Source: Lachnospiraceae bacterium
Lineage (GTDB): Bacteria; Bacillota; Clostridia; Lachnospirales; Lachnospiraceae
NCBI GenBank assembly: GCA_024688505.1
Contig: JAILDZ010000015.1
Location: forward strand, 1 to 46,715
Reading direction: 5' to 3'
Length of the DNA stretch: 46,715 bases
Part shown: piece by piece, positions 36,773-46,680 of the stretch
Position numbering within the stretch: position 1 is the stretch's first letter
How the letters are laid out: every line of letters begins with the position of its first letter
Program-made: the position numbers and the translations under genes
Notes under the pieces: model-generated
The model's database searches: none
What the model was told of the DNA's origin: nothing
What the model saw: the letters and a program-made list of their open reading frames with translations, nothing else

Positions 36773-38839
36773 TTGAATGGTCTGTATTACTCCGAATCCA
36801 TAGGAAGCATTAAGGGTGTCGGAGAAAAAACAGAAAAACTATTTAACAAGCTGGGAGTATATACCATATCGGATATACTCCTTTCTTTTCCCCGCACATA
36901 TATTTCATATGATGAACCTCTGGAAAGAGAAGAAGATATTCCTGACGGTTCCGATGGACCTGTAGCCCTAAAGGCAGTGGCTGTGGGTAAACCCATATTA
37001 AAGCGCACAAAGAGAATGGATATCACCATAGTGAAGGCTGCGCTAAAAGATTCTCCTCTGGACCTGTTATGGTTCAGGTCTCCTTATATCCGTTCCAAGA
37101 TAAATGACGGCGAAACATATATATTCTACGGAAAGGTCGTATACGAAAGTACCTGCCCCAAAATGGAGCAGCCTCTTATATTTACTGAGCAGGAATATAA
37201 TGAGATTAAGACAGGACTTCAGCCTGTATATCATCTCACTAAGAGCCTTACCAATAATGCATACAGAAAAGCTGTGAAGCAGGCTCTTTCCCTGGCAGAA
37301 TTTCCTTCGGATTATATTTCGGTTCAGAAAAAAGCAAAAAGGGACCTTATCTCAATAAAGGATGCTATAAATGGGATCCATTTTCCTTCGGATACGGAAA
37401 ACCTGATCCAAGCCAGAAAGCGCCTTGTGTATGATGAATTCTTCCGTTTCTTTTTCTATATGTATACGGATAAGGAGCAGAAAGCCCCTGCAGAAAACAG
37501 ATTTCCGGTTACAGATATAGATAATGATTCCTTATATAAAGGGATCATCGAGAATCTGCCCTTTGAGCTTACCAAGGGACAGGCAGATGCTGTAGATGAT
37601 ATAAAAAAGGATTTTGCCGGTTCTGTTTCCTCTGAACGGATGATACAGGGGGATGTGGGTTCGGGAAAGACCATGATAGCTTTTATCGCTATGGCAATGC
37701 AGGTGATAAACGGAAGGAAAGCCTGCATCATGGCCCCCACGGAAGTACTGGCAAGACAACACTATGAGACATTCAAAGAATATATAGAGTTATTTAAGCT
37801 TCCTTTTAATGTTGTTTGCCTTACCGGCTCCACTAAGGGCAAGGAACGTAAAGAAATCTATGCCTCTTTTAAGGAAGACGGGCCACTGTTTATAGTTGGT
37901 ACACAGGCTCTGATCCAGGAAAAGCCTGAATTTAAGGATCTTTCTCTGGTGATCACCGATGAACAGCATAGGTTCGGTGTGAAGCAAAGACGGGATATGT
38001 CCTTAAAGGGAGAAGAGCCTCATATTATGGTTATGAGCGCCACCCCGATCCCAAGGTCGCTTGCCATGATACTTTACGGAGATATGTCCATATCTGTGAT
38101 AAAAGACGTGCCCGCAAGGAGAAAACCCATTAAAAATGCAGTGATGAAGGCTTCTGAACGTGAAAAGGCATTTATGTTTATGGCAAAGCAGGTTTCGGAA
38201 GGTCATCAGTGTTATATCATATGTCCACTGGTGGAAGCCTCGGATAAGACAGAAGCAGAGAATGTGACAGAATATGCAAAGGATCTGAGATCCTATTATC
38301 AGAATAACAGAATGGACATAAATGTCGGTCTTCTTCATGGAAAGATGAAAAATGAAGAAAAGAATACTGTCATGTCCGAGTTCGCGGCAGGAGAGATAAA
38401 GATCCTGGTATCCACCACCGTGGTGGAAGTGGGAGTAAATGTGCCAAATGCCACAGTTATGATGATAGAAAACGCTGAGAAATTCGGCCTGGCACAGCTT
38501 CACCAGCTGCGAGGAAGAGTGGGCCGCGGAGATGCTCAGTCATATTGCATATTTATGGATGGCAGTGACGGAAAAGACACTTCTAAAAGGCTTGATATAG
38601 TAAAGAACAGTAATGACGGTTTTTATATCGCATCGGAAGATCTGAAACTTCGAGGCCCCGGGGATTTCCTGGGTATCAGGCAAAGTGGAGATATGAATTT
38701 TTCACTGGCAGATATTTATCAGGATTCTGACATTATGAGGCAGGCTTCCGATGATGTGAAAGAATACATCAAGAATATTCCTGCAGGATACGCTGAATAT
38801 CTGAAATTCTTTTCATCCACCACATACACTAATCTATGA
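36773..38839 (+). CDS. recG: ATP-dependent DNA helicase RecG
   Basis: RMIQGDVGSGKTMIAFIAM, MAPTEVLARQHYE, VITDEQHRFGVKQR, MSATPIPRSLA, LHQLRGRVGRG. Confidence 0.96.
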   Translation: MNGLYYSESIGSIKGVGEKTEKLFNKLGVYTISDILLSFPRTYISYDEPLEREEDIPDGSDGPVALKAVAVGKPILKRTKRMDITIVKAALKDSPLDLLWFRSPYIRSKINDGETYIFYGKVVYESTCPKMEQPLIFTEQEYNEIKTGLQPVYHLTKSLTNNAYRKAVKQALSLAEFPSDYISVQKKAKRDLISIKDAINGIHFPSDTENLIQARKRLVYDEFFRFFFYMYTDKEQKAPAENRFPVTDIDNDSLYKGIIENLPFELTKGQADAVDDIKKDFAGSVSSERMIQGDVGSGKTMIAFIAMAMQVINGRKACIMAPTEVLARQHYETFKEYIELFKLPFNVVCLTGSTKGKERKEIYASFKEDGPLFIVGTQALIQEKPEFKDLSLVITDEQHRFGVKQRRDMSLKGEEPHIMVMSATPIPRSLAMILYGDMSISVIKDVPARRKPIKNAVMKASEREKAFMFMAKQVSEGHQCYIICPLVEASDKTEAENVTEYAKDLRSYYQNNRMDINVGLLHGKMKNEEKNTVMSEFAAGEIKILVSTTVVEVGVNVPNATVMMIENAEKFGLAQLHQLRGRVGRGDAQSYCIFMDGSDGKDTSKRLDIVKNSNDGFYIASEDLKLRGPGDFLGIRQSGDMNFSLADIYQDSDIMRQASDDVKEYIKNIPAGYAEYLKFFSSTTYTNL

Positions 38840-38878
38840 TACTTGTGATAAAATATAGATCATAAAGGGGGTGGCGTT

Positions 38879-40348
38879 ATGTTAAAGGATTTCGTAAAAG
38901 AAAAAAGGCCGGGGGATGAAGAGATCAATATACGACTGGAAGAAGCCCGTAAGAAGCTGGCTGGGCAGCAGATACTGATAAAGGATAAGAAGCTTCCGGT
39001 GCTGGTGGTGCTGGACGGCTGGGGTGCTGCAGGAAAAGGCTCTGTCCTTGGGAAGGTAATTAAAGATCTGGATCCACGTTTCGCAAAAACCGAAACTCTT
39101 GCTGCACCCACCCAGGAAGAACTGAGGCGTCCTTTCCTTTACAGATATTTTGTGCGGATACCTGAAGCAGGAAAGATATCCTTCTTTGACAGTAGCTGGA
39201 TGGATGAAACTACTAAATCCTATCTCCTTAAGAAGACCTCTGAGGAAGAATACAGAGAAAACATAAAGAGTATAAAAAGATTTGAGCGTCAGCTCTCCGA
39301 TAACGGCTATCTTCTGGTAAAATTCTTTTTTGACATATCTGAAAAAGAGCAGAAGAAGCGGATAGATACGCTTAAAGACAATGATGATACCAAATGGAGA
39401 GTGGGGGATTTCGATAAATGGCAGAATAAGCATTATAAGAAATGCCGTAATACCTATGACGAATACCTTACCGATACAAACCAGTTCAGCGCTCCCTGGT
39501 ATATCATTGATTCAAAAAACAGGAAATGGGCCATTCTTCAAATGACAGAGGCTTTAGTTTCTGCCATAGATACGGCACTTTCAAATGATACTCATAATGC
39601 TCCTCTTCTCCAAAATACATTCAGACTGAAGAAAATGCCACTGCTTGCGGATATACCTCTGGATAAGAGCCTTACAGATGAGGAGTACAGAAAAAAACTA
39701 TCTGATCTTCAGCATGAACTTTCAGATCTTCATAATAAGATATATCATGCGAAAGTACCGGTGATTATTGCATATGAAGGCTGGGATGCTGCCGGAAAAG
39801 GCGGTAATATTAAACGTATTGCTGCAGCACTGGACCCAAGAGGATATGAAGTGCAGCCTATAGCATCCCCTGAACCCCATGAAAAAGCCAGACATTATCT
39901 CTGGCGGTTCTGGAACAGGCTTCCTAAGGACGGTCATATCACTATATTTGACCGTACCTGGTATGGCAGAGTGATGGTGGAACGTTTAGAGGGGTTCTGC
40001 TCTGAAAATGACTGGAAGAGAGCTTATAACGAGATCAATGAATTCGAAGATGAGCTTCGTAAATGGGGTGCTGTTCTTATTAAATTCTGGGTACAGATAG
40101 ATAAAGACACGCAGCTTTCGCGTTTTACGGAAAGACAGAACACACCCGAAAAACAGTGGAAGATCACGGATGAGGACTGGCGAAACAGAGAAAAATGGGA
40201 TCTTTATGAAACTGCCGTAAATGAGATGATAGAGAAGACTTCTACTGAGTACGCGCCATGGCACATTCTGGAAAGCAACGATAAGCATTATGCCAGAATA
40301 AAGGCCTTAAAGACCATTATCTCTGAAATCAACAAAGCTTTAGCCTGA
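38879..40348 (+). CDS. Two-domain PPK2 family polyphosphate phosphotransferase (polyphosphate:AMP phosphotransferase-like)
   Basis: Two PPK2 modules: GWGAAGKGS and GWDAAGKGGNIKRIAAALDPRGYEVQPIASP...IFDRTWYGRVMVERLEGF. Confidence 0.93.
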   Translation: MLKDFVKEKRPGDEEINIRLEEARKKLAGQQILIKDKKLPVLVVLDGWGAAGKGSVLGKVIKDLDPRFAKTETLAAPTQEELRRPFLYRYFVRIPEAGKISFFDSSWMDETTKSYLLKKTSEEEYRENIKSIKRFERQLSDNGYLLVKFFFDISEKEQKKRIDTLKDNDDTKWRVGDFDKWQNKHYKKCRNTYDEYLTDTNQFSAPWYIIDSKNRKWAILQMTEALVSAIDTALSNDTHNAPLLQNTFRLKKMPLLADIPLDKSLTDEEYRKKLSDLQHELSDLHNKIYHAKVPVIIAYEGWDAAGKGGNIKRIAAALDPRGYEVQPIASPEPHEKARHYLWRFWNRLPKDGHITIFDRTWYGRVMVERLEGFCSENDWKRAYNEINEFEDELRKWGAVLIKFWVQIDKDTQLSRFTERQNTPEKQWKITDEDWRNREKWDLYETAVNEMIEKTSTEYAPWHILESNDKHYARIKALKTIISEINKALA

Positions 40349-40375
40349 CCTCTATTTCGAAAGGACATAATACTG

Positions 40376-41491
40376 ATGGAAAGAACTGCAGACAGAAAGA
40401 AACTGATAGTAAGAACCAGCATTGTAGGCATAATAGTTAACCTGTTTTTAGTGGTGTTTAAAGCAATAGTTGGAATGCTTTCGAATTCGATAGCAATAAT
40501 CCTGGATGCTGTAAATAACCTTTCTGACGCCATGTCTTCTATAGTGACCATAGCCGGTGCGTATCTGGCTGCGAAGCTTCCTGATAAAAAACATCCTATG
40601 GGCCACGGAAGAGCGGAATACTTAAGCAGCCTGGTGGTGTCTGCCATTATCCTGTATGCAGGTATTACATCTCTGATCGAATCCGTTAAAAAGATCATAA
40701 ATCCTGAAATGGCCACATATACCACAGTAACATTCGTTATTCTCGTGGTGGCTATCATAACGAAAATAGTCCTCGGTACATATGTGAGCGCCATGGGGAA
40801 AAAGGTGAAGTCCTCATCCCTGGCAGCTTCCGGTAAAGATGCCCTGTTTGACGCTGTGATATCCACAGGAGTTCTGATCTCTGCTGTGGTATACTTTGCT
40901 CTTGGTATTTCTCTCGAAGCCTATGTGGGCGTCCTGATAGCCTTATTTATCATAAAAGCCGGCTATGAGATGCTGACTGACACTCTTGATGACATTCTCG
41001 GCAGAAGAGCAGACAGTGAACTTACGAAAAAGATCAAAAAGCTTCTAAATGAGGAACCGGAGGTCCGCGGCGCCTATGATCTGGTGCTTGATAATTACGG
41101 GCCGGAAAAAAACTATGCATCGGTACACATTGAACTTAACGACACCATGACAGTGGCAGAGGTGGATGAACTCACAAGACGTGTGGAGGAAAAGATCTAT
41201 AGAGAGACCGGTGTAGTGCTTACAGGAGTGGGGGTGTATTCCTATAACACCGGCTGTGATGAAACTGCCACTATCAGAAACAATGTGCAGGAAGTGGTAT
41301 TAAAATACGACTGGGCCCTTCAGATGCATGGGTTCTATGTGAATATAGAAAAGAAAAACATGCGTTTTGATGTGGTCATGAGCTTTGATGTGGATTATAA
41401 AGAGGGTATAGCTGCTTTAACTGAAGATGTAAAGAAGCTATACCCTGAATATGAAGTATCTATCACTCCGGATGTGGATATGTCGGATTAA
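40376..41491 (+). CDS. Cation diffusion facilitator family transporter
   Basis: SIAIILDAVNNLSDAMSSIVTIAGAYLAAKLPDKKHPMGHGRAEYLSSL; two further CDF TM motifs and cytoplasmic domain. Confidence 0.95.
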   Translation: MERTADRKKLIVRTSIVGIIVNLFLVVFKAIVGMLSNSIAIILDAVNNLSDAMSSIVTIAGAYLAAKLPDKKHPMGHGRAEYLSSLVVSAIILYAGITSLIESVKKIINPEMATYTTVTFVILVVAIITKIVLGTYVSAMGKKVKSSSLAASGKDALFDAVISTGVLISAVVYFALGISLEAYVGVLIALFIIKAGYEMLTDTLDDILGRRADSELTKKIKKLLNEEPEVRGAYDLVLDNYGPEKNYASVHIELNDTMTVAEVDELTRRVEEKIYRETGVVLTGVGVYSYNTGCDETATIRNNVQEVVLKYDWALQMHGFYVNIEKKNMRFDVVMSFDVDYKEGIAALTEDVKKLYPEYEVSITPDVDMSD

Positions 41492-42117
41492 AATCCCAGG
41501 TCCTCATTAACGAGGATCACATGTATACGGCCTTCATGTCTGGAATATCTGGTGATAAGAAACTGGCAGCAGATGGTGTCAGGTGATTTGCAGTTCATGC
41601 AGGATCCTGTTTTGGCACATGGGGTGGAAAGACCGAATCTTTGTGCATTTATGGGAGCAGCTACATTTCTGGCTCTTTTCATGGCGCCGTCCACATCATC
41701 ACAAATCTTATTCATTCCCACTACGAATAATACTTTTTTAGGACCCTGAGCTATTGCGGATACTCGATTGGCGTTTCCGTCTATATTGATAATTACGCCG
41801 TCTTCTGTCATGGCATTTGCACTGGCGAGAAAGAAGTCCGCATCATATCCTTTTAGCATAGCTTCCCGCCCGTCTTCATAGGCATCTCTGTCGATGAAAT
41901 CGTAGTTACCATTCACGAGTGCATCTGTTAATCCAATCTCACGTACGCTCATGGATCCGCCCATGGTAAGAGAGGACCCTTCGGGTATGATGGAAAGTGC
42001 TATCTTAAGCGCTTCTTCCTTTGTGGCGGCATAATAACCGGTCATATTCCTGCTTTCCAGGCCCTTAATGACTTTGTCAGCCAGAAGTTCATTTCTTTTT
42101 TTGATAAATTCATCCAT
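41488..42117 (-). CDS. LUD-domain (LutC/YkgG-like, DUF162) protein
   Basis: IIPEGSSLTMGGSMSVREIGLTDALVNGNYDFIDRD and Cys-rich C-terminal region CAKTGSCMNCKSPDTICC. Confidence 0.88.
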   Translation of the reverse strand: MDEFIKKRNELLADKVIKGLESRNMTGYYAATKEEALKIALSIIPEGSSLTMGGSMSVREIGLTDALVNGNYDFIDRDAYEDGREAMLKGYDADFFLASANAMTEDGVIINIDGNANRVSAIAQGPKKVLFVVGMNKICDDVDGAMKRARNVAAPINAQRFGLSTPCAKTGSCMNCKSPDTICCQFLITRYSRHEGRIHVILVNEDLGF

Positions 42118-42169
42118 TTTCAGTCCTCCTTATATGTACAATATGGATACATTATACACTAAAACTGTT

Positions 42170-42198
42170 TTGACATATAATATCATTTGTGCTAACAT
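42170..42198 (+). promoter_or_regulatory. Sigma-A-like promoter for the RyR/TIR operon
   Basis: TTGACA (42170-42175), 17-nt spacer, TAACAT (42193-42198); RBS AAGGAG at 42211. Confidence 0.55.
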
Positions 42199-42224
42199 TC
42201 GAATTTCTGCAAGGAGATTTCACT

Positions 42225-43670
42225 ATGATGAAAATTCTGAAAAAACTATTCCCAATACTGGCTGTGGTCCCCTTTATCATAGGTACTGCAGGCTTCAGGA
42301 TGGCAGGGTTGAACTGGGCCGATTCCTGCTATAATTCAGTATCCTTATATGTGATACAGTTAAATGAAGACTGTTCCAATATTTATATAGAGATCGCACG
42401 GTGGTCGGCAGCTATTGTGGCTACAGCCGCGGTGTTATCTATATTGAAGCAGGCAGGACTTTATCTTCTGAATCTTTTTTTAAGCATTTTGCCCGGAAGC
42501 GCAGCATTATACGGAAATGAAGAGATCGTACGGCAGATCTGCGATAAAGAAAAATACGCGTTTTTCGGAGGGAGTTCACCGGTAAATTCCAGGCATCATA
42601 TCATTTTGTATGATAATGATGCGGAGAACCTGAGTTTTTATCGTGATAATAAAGAGAAGATGAAAGGAGGATCCGTATGGCTTGCGGTCCGGGATCTTGA
42701 CCTTTCCTTTTTAAAAGCTGATAGCATTAATCTGCATTTCTTTAACCCAAATGCTTTGACAGCCAGGCTTTTATGGGATGATCCCGATCTTAATAAGATA
42801 ATAAAATCAAACAGGAATGCAAAGATAGTTTTACTGGGATTTGACAGCCTGGGAGAACAGATCCTCATGCAGGGCTTCCTTCATAATGTGTTTTATGAGG
42901 ACCAATCTTATGAATATCATGTCTTTGATGATAAAGTAACAGATCCTTTCGAAAAGGACCGTTTTATCTCCATGAATGAGGATAAGATCATTTTCCATGA
43001 CAGGGATATATCAGGTGATGACAATTTCGACCCGGACATCATTATATGTACCAAAGACATGGACTTTAATCTGATGGAAGAACTATGGCTTCGCTATCCA
43101 AATGCCCTGATATACTTCTATTCGGAATCAGACCTGAAGCTTCATGATTTCATGGTGGATGACAGAGTACGTTTCTTCGGAGAAGCAGACAGGGTCTATA
43201 CTCTTTCAAATATCATCACAGATAAGCTTTATGAAAACGGCATAGTCCTAAACTATAACTATGATCATAATGAGGCACCAATGCCTGATTATAAGAGCTT
43301 AAAGGCAGACCCTGCAGCATATAAAAATACCCGGGAATCCTGGGCCGGACTAAATGAGTTTACAAAAGGATCGAATATAGCTTCAGCGGATTATCTAAAG
43401 ATCGTGGGTATACTTTCATCTGAAGAGCCCTATAAGGACATGGACCCGGAGGAAAGAGACTGGTGCTTTGCCAGATTGGAGCATATCTTATGGTGCAGAT
43501 ATCATTTTATTAACCATTGGACATACGGCAGACCCGAAGACGGAAAGAATAAAGACAGCGTAAAGCGGATACACACGTGCCTTACAGACTTTCCAAATCT
43601 TACCGAAGAAAACCAAAGGAAGGATCTGGACGTTATACTTAGCGGTCGCAGATGGGGTATGACAAATTGA
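42225..43670 (+). CDS. 2TM channel-like / tandem Rossmann (TrkA-N/RCK-like) / C-terminal RyR-type domain protein
   Basis: Two N-terminal TM segments; Rossmann-like NAKIVLLGFDSLGEQILMQG; C-terminal EERDWCFARLEHILWCRYHFINHWTYGR...RIHTCLTDFPNLTEENQRKDLDVI resembles a bacterial RyR domain. Start at 42225 preferred for its RBS. Confidence 0.65.
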   Translation: MMKILKKLFPILAVVPFIIGTAGFRMAGLNWADSCYNSVSLYVIQLNEDCSNIYIEIARWSAAIVATAAVLSILKQAGLYLLNLFLSILPGSAALYGNEEIVRQICDKEKYAFFGGSSPVNSRHHIILYDNDAENLSFYRDNKEKMKGGSVWLAVRDLDLSFLKADSINLHFFNPNALTARLLWDDPDLNKIIKSNRNAKIVLLGFDSLGEQILMQGFLHNVFYEDQSYEYHVFDDKVTDPFEKDRFISMNEDKIIFHDRDISGDDNFDPDIIICTKDMDFNLMEELWLRYPNALIYFYSESDLKLHDFMVDDRVRFFGEADRVYTLSNIITDKLYENGIVLNYNYDHNEAPMPDYKSLKADPAAYKNTRESWAGLNEFTKGSNIASADYLKIVGILSSEEPYKDMDPEERDWCFARLEHILWCRYHFINHWTYGRPEDGKNKDSVKRIHTCLTDFPNLTEENQRKDLDVILSGRRWGMTN

Positions 43671-46663
43671 AATATAATGCATTTATAAGTTACAGACATG
43701 CCGATCCGGATATGTTTGTGGCTAAAGAGATACATAAAGGTCTCGAAACCTTTAAGGTGCCGGGAAGAATAAGGAAAAAGACGGGAATAAAGAAGATCGA
43801 GAGAGTATTCAGGGATCAGGAAGAACTGCCAATCGACAGTTCTCTTTCCGATAATATCAATACTGCCCTTGAGAATGCTGAATTCCTGATAGTTATTTGT
43901 TCTCCAAGACTTCTGGAATCCAGGTGGTGTCTCCAGGAGATAAGAACTTTTATCAAACTGCACGGAAGAGAAAGAATCCTGGCAGTGTTAGTGGAGGGAG
44001 AACCTGAAAACGCATTTCCGGAAGAGATCCGCTTCAATGAAAACGGTGATCCTGTAGAGCCTCTGGCGGCAGATGTACGCGGCACAAATCATAAAGAGAT
44101 CAAAAAGAAGATAGCATCAGAAAAGCTGAGGCTATTAGCTGCTCTTTTACATTGCTCCTATGATGATCTAAAGCAAAGGCACAGGGAAAGAAGGATCAAA
44201 CGGATCATGACCGCTATGGCGTTTGTTATGGCGCTTCTCATTGGATTTGCCGGATACTATGCATATACTGCCGCAAAGATCACAGAAAACTTTAAAGACA
44301 AGCAGGTGAACCAGTCTAAATATCTGGCTGATACTGCCATAAGCTGCCTTAAGGAAGGCGACAGGATGACAGCTATCCGGGTGGCCATGGAGGCGCTGCC
44401 TTCCGAAAATAATGACAGGCCGTATGTGCCAAAGGCTGAATATGCTCTAAACCGCACATTATATAATTATCATACGGGAAACGATCTGGTGGCAGACAGA
44501 TCACTTTCTGTGGGACAGACTGTTAAGGATTTTTATCTCAGTAATGATGGCATGTATGTCATAGTTACGGATTTAGGCAATAAAGCCACTGTTTTTAACA
44601 CAGAAAACGGCGATAAACTGCTGGAGATAAATCCTCCTGTAGCTTTAGATTACACCTTCATGACACTTTATGATGCCATTATCACAGCTGAAACACATGC
44701 AGTAGTGGCATTTTCAAAAAGCCTGGAATGCTATGATCTAAACGGGGAGAAACTCTGGGGTATAGATTCCGAGGATGAACTTAAGAAAGTCAGTGTATGC
44801 AGAGACGGCAGTGATCTGGTGGTGACATCCGCTAAATCTGTCTATATCGTTGATGAAAAGACCGGTGATATCAAAAACAGCGTGACTATGGAGGATGAAG
44901 ACCTATATATCGGTACCATGGCTAAAATGGCATACAGTACCGATGGGAGCCTGGTGGCCATTCCGTTAAGCCTTGGATCGAATTCCGAAAAAACCACAGG
45001 TTCCTTCATGGTATATGACTTTAAAGCCGGTTCATATAACATATATGACACTGAAAACAAGCATGTGATGGGGCTTAACTTTGACGATAACAATCATATC
45101 ATCGTTGTTTCTGACGGTGAAAATGAGAACCGCATTATAAACGGCACTCCGGTTATCGAATACTTAGACCTTTCTGACGGCGGACAAAAGAAATGGCAAA
45201 ACAGCTATAATTATGAAGTGTACACATTCTCCGGTTCTGATCTTAAGTCTTTTATCAGAGAATATACAGACAGCATGGGAGAGAAGCATCATGACTTCAT
45301 ATTCAGCCAGAATAATCTTCTGGAAGCCATTAATGTGGATACAGGAGAAGTGATAAGCACCTTTAATAAGAGCGAATCCGTTACCGCACTCTTTGTGATC
45401 AAAGAATGCGGCAATGTCATCACCATTGAAAGAAACGGTAATATGACATTCCAGAACACAGAAACCGGACATGAAAGCACTGATAATGCAACACAGATCG
45501 GCTTAGATATAAACGATGCCAAGAACTGTAACGGAGTAATCGCCACCAGCGGTTATATGAGCCCGGATGTGCTCATATTAAAGTATAAAGAAGGCCGGGG
45601 AATAGAAACAATCAATACATTTGAAAATGACGTGAAAAGCTGCCGCTTCAGTAAAGACGGTAAGCTGGTCGCTATTCAGGCAGGCTTTGAAAACGGTGTT
45701 CAACTTTTTGATTCCGACACCTATGAACTTAAAGGAGAGATCCTTCCCGAAGAACGTATAGACACCTGGGACATGACAGATGACGGTACTGTGGTCCTTT
45801 TCGGGAAAGATACACTGTATAAACTGAGCTCTGCAGACTTTAAGGTGTCTTCTGTCAAAACAGAAAACAGCAATTTCTCATCTTTTGCTTTTGATAAAGA
45901 ACACTCCAGATTTCTTGCATACAGAAACGGTGTATTTGTGGTAGATTATGATAATATGAAAGTGCTTTGCGATGCCGGTTATGATTCCGACGTGGTAAAA
46001 GCAAGTATAGGAGGAGAAAAGGGCGACAGTCTCTTAACCGTATATAAGGACAATTCCATCAAACTTTACGATATTTCAAAACAGGATGAAGTGGCCGATC
46101 TTTCGTCGGATGAAGTAAAAGTATATCTGGGGTATGGACTTGAAAATGATATAGATATTTCTCCGGACGGTAAAAGCGCAGTTTTAAATTGTATAGACGG
46201 CACTGCTAAGATAATTGATATGGGTAGCGGAAAAGTCATTGACAGCATTCCCTTCTATGGCAGCATGAAAGCATTCCTTCAGTTTTCACCCGACGGGAAG
46301 TATCTGCTGACACAGGGCGATGACTATTATTTCAGGGTTTATGATGTGGAAAAGCATGAAATGACCCATTATTCCGATTCACAGTATTATGAGATCCGTG
46401 AAGTCCGATACGAAGGTGACCATGCGGAACTTGTGAGCCTTTCAAGTATATACCTTCTGAACAGAGACACATGGGAGCTCACCTGTTATATAGACGAGGG
46501 ACTGGCGGTTTCCTTTGAAAAAGATCAGGTACTTTCTTCACATTATGAGACTCTCTACAGGTTTCCGTATTATGATCTTGCGGAGATGCTAAATATGGCT
46601 AAGGAAGAAGTTAACGGGCAGGAATTATCACCCGAAAAGAGACTACAGCTTAATATGGATTAA
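43652..46663 (+). CDS. TIR domain - TM - helical linker - beta-propeller (WD40-like) receptor-like protein
   Basis: TIR: YNAFISYRHADPDMFVAKEIHKGLE...FLIVICSPRLLESRWCLQEIRTFIKLHGRERILAVL; TM MTAMAFVMALLIGFAGYYAYTA; repeated propeller-blade-like segments (e.g. DISPDGKSAVLNCIDGTAKIIDMGSGKVI, QFSPDGKYLLTQGDDYYFRVYDVEKHEM). Confidence 0.88.
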   Translation: MGYDKLKYNAFISYRHADPDMFVAKEIHKGLETFKVPGRIRKKTGIKKIERVFRDQEELPIDSSLSDNINTALENAEFLIVICSPRLLESRWCLQEIRTFIKLHGRERILAVLVEGEPENAFPEEIRFNENGDPVEPLAADVRGTNHKEIKKKIASEKLRLLAALLHCSYDDLKQRHRERRIKRIMTAMAFVMALLIGFAGYYAYTAAKITENFKDKQVNQSKYLADTAISCLKEGDRMTAIRVAMEALPSENNDRPYVPKAEYALNRTLYNYHTGNDLVADRSLSVGQTVKDFYLSNDGMYVIVTDLGNKATVFNTENGDKLLEINPPVALDYTFMTLYDAIITAETHAVVAFSKSLECYDLNGEKLWGIDSEDELKKVSVCRDGSDLVVTSAKSVYIVDEKTGDIKNSVTMEDEDLYIGTMAKMAYSTDGSLVAIPLSLGSNSEKTTGSFMVYDFKAGSYNIYDTENKHVMGLNFDDNNHIIVVSDGENENRIINGTPVIEYLDLSDGGQKKWQNSYNYEVYTFSGSDLKSFIREYTDSMGEKHHDFIFSQNNLLEAINVDTGEVISTFNKSESVTALFVIKECGNVITIERNGNMTFQNTETGHESTDNATQIGLDINDAKNCNGVIATSGYMSPDVLILKYKEGRGIETINTFENDVKSCRFSKDGKLVAIQAGFENGVQLFDSDTYELKGEILPEERIDTWDMTDDGTVVLFGKDTLYKLSSADFKVSSVKTENSNFSSFAFDKEHSRFLAYRNGVFVVDYDNMKVLCDAGYDSDVVKASIGGEKGDSLLTVYKDNSIKLYDISKQDEVADLSSDEVKVYLGYGLENDIDISPDGKSAVLNCIDGTAKIIDMGSGKVIDSIPFYGSMKAFLQFSPDGKYLLTQGDDYYFRVYDVEKHEMTHYSDSQYYEIREVRYEGDHAELVSLSSIYLLNRDTWELTCYIDEGLAVSFEKDQVLSSHYETLYRFPYYDLAEMLNMAKEEVNGQELSPEKRLQLNMD

Positions 46664-46680
46664 AAAAGGAGAATAAGAAA

